Source: Acinetobacter baumannii (GTDB lineage Bacteria > Pseudomonadota > Gammaproteobacteria > Pseudomonadales > Moraxellaceae). Taken from it: a stretch of DNA of 64,000 bases. The stretch is from the NCBI RefSeq assembly GCF_016508585.1, contig NZ_JADVOP010000016.1, forward strand, positions 24,867 to 88,866, written 5' to 3'. Every line of letters starts with the position of its first letter. The stretch's first letter is position 1. The notes beneath the pieces are model-generated. The model was not told the origin of the DNA and made no database searches. It saw nothing but the letters and a program-made list of their open reading frames with translations. This document shows, one piece after another, positions 63,982-64,000 of this stretch. Made by a program: the position numbers and the translations under genes.

Positions 63982-64000
63982 ATGTTTTATATATAAACAT
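63982..64000. promoter_or_regulatory. Second copy of the operator at the right window edge
   Basis: ATGTTTTATATATAAACAT is a near-perfect palindrome sharing GTTTTATATATAAA with the site at 63838. It lies 130 bp from that site and may serve a divergent gene beyond the window. Confidence 0.6.

Overview
This AT-rich 64 kb window is a chromosomal segment of a gammaproteobacterium, almost certainly the genus Acinetobacter. The evidence is the sequence character of the housekeeping genes (Lon-like protease, ArgD, SurE/NlpD, PBP5/6, MnmA, PurB, UvrB, AspC), an E. coli-like nudJ-mnmA-hflD-purB order, and several small secreted proteins of the kind typical of Moraxellaceae. I see no rRNA, tRNA, CRISPR array, insertion sequence, phage block or plasmid module.

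Layout. 1-10 kb is core genome: a Lon-family protease cut by the left edge, grxD, argD, a LysR regulator, surE-nlpD, two tandem paralogous small secreted proteins, a D,D-carboxypeptidase and a gamma-class carbonic anhydrase. 10-13 kb holds a three-gene minus-strand unit: barrel-like outer-membrane protein, choloylglycine-hydrolase-family amidase, lipoprotein. 13.5-17.5 kb is nudJ-mnmA-hflD-purB, with a long hairpin before purB. 17.5-30 kb has a DUF2238 membrane protein, a divergent qorB/HxlR pair with visible operators, two membrane-anchored repeat proteins, a long-form GAPDH, an unrecognised 566-residue protein, rarD, a lipocalin, uvrB and a conserved FGSN-motif protein. 30-33.5 kb carries two paralogous PAS-PAS-GGDEF diguanylate cyclases. 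34-44.5 kb contains an aspartate aminotransferase, a GTGNDGDN-repeat secreted protein, two regulator/MFS-transporter pairs, small exported proteins and an OprB-type porin.

44.5-50.2 kb is accessory metabolism: a decayed TMEM175-like channel gene, two YoaK/DUF1275 membrane proteins, XapX, a YtcJ-like amidohydrolase, a YcaC-like hydrolase and a divergent LysR regulator.

50.4-64 kb is the most interesting part: a tightly packed 13-gene minus-strand catabolic operon plus a porin. In transcription order it encodes a Rieske ferredoxin, a small HTH-like protein, a Rieske oxygenase alpha subunit, an SDR dehydrogenase, an extradiol-type VOC dioxygenase, a ferredoxin reductase, an MFS transporter, a cupin, an alpha/beta hydrolase, a second SDR, an aspartate dehydrogenase, an aldehyde dehydrogenase and a ThDP-dependent decarboxylase-like enzyme. 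The porin follows behind a hairpin. The operon promoter, the far right edge of the window and the porin leader share a palindrome of the form GTTTTA-N4-TAAAAC, suggesting one regulator, probably encoded just beyond the window, controls uptake and catabolism together. The genes suggest ring oxygenation, dehydrogenation, extradiol cleavage and hydrolysis, but the usual hydratase/aldolase lower pathway is replaced by ThDP enzyme, ALDH and AspDH. Substrate and lower pathway are unknown.
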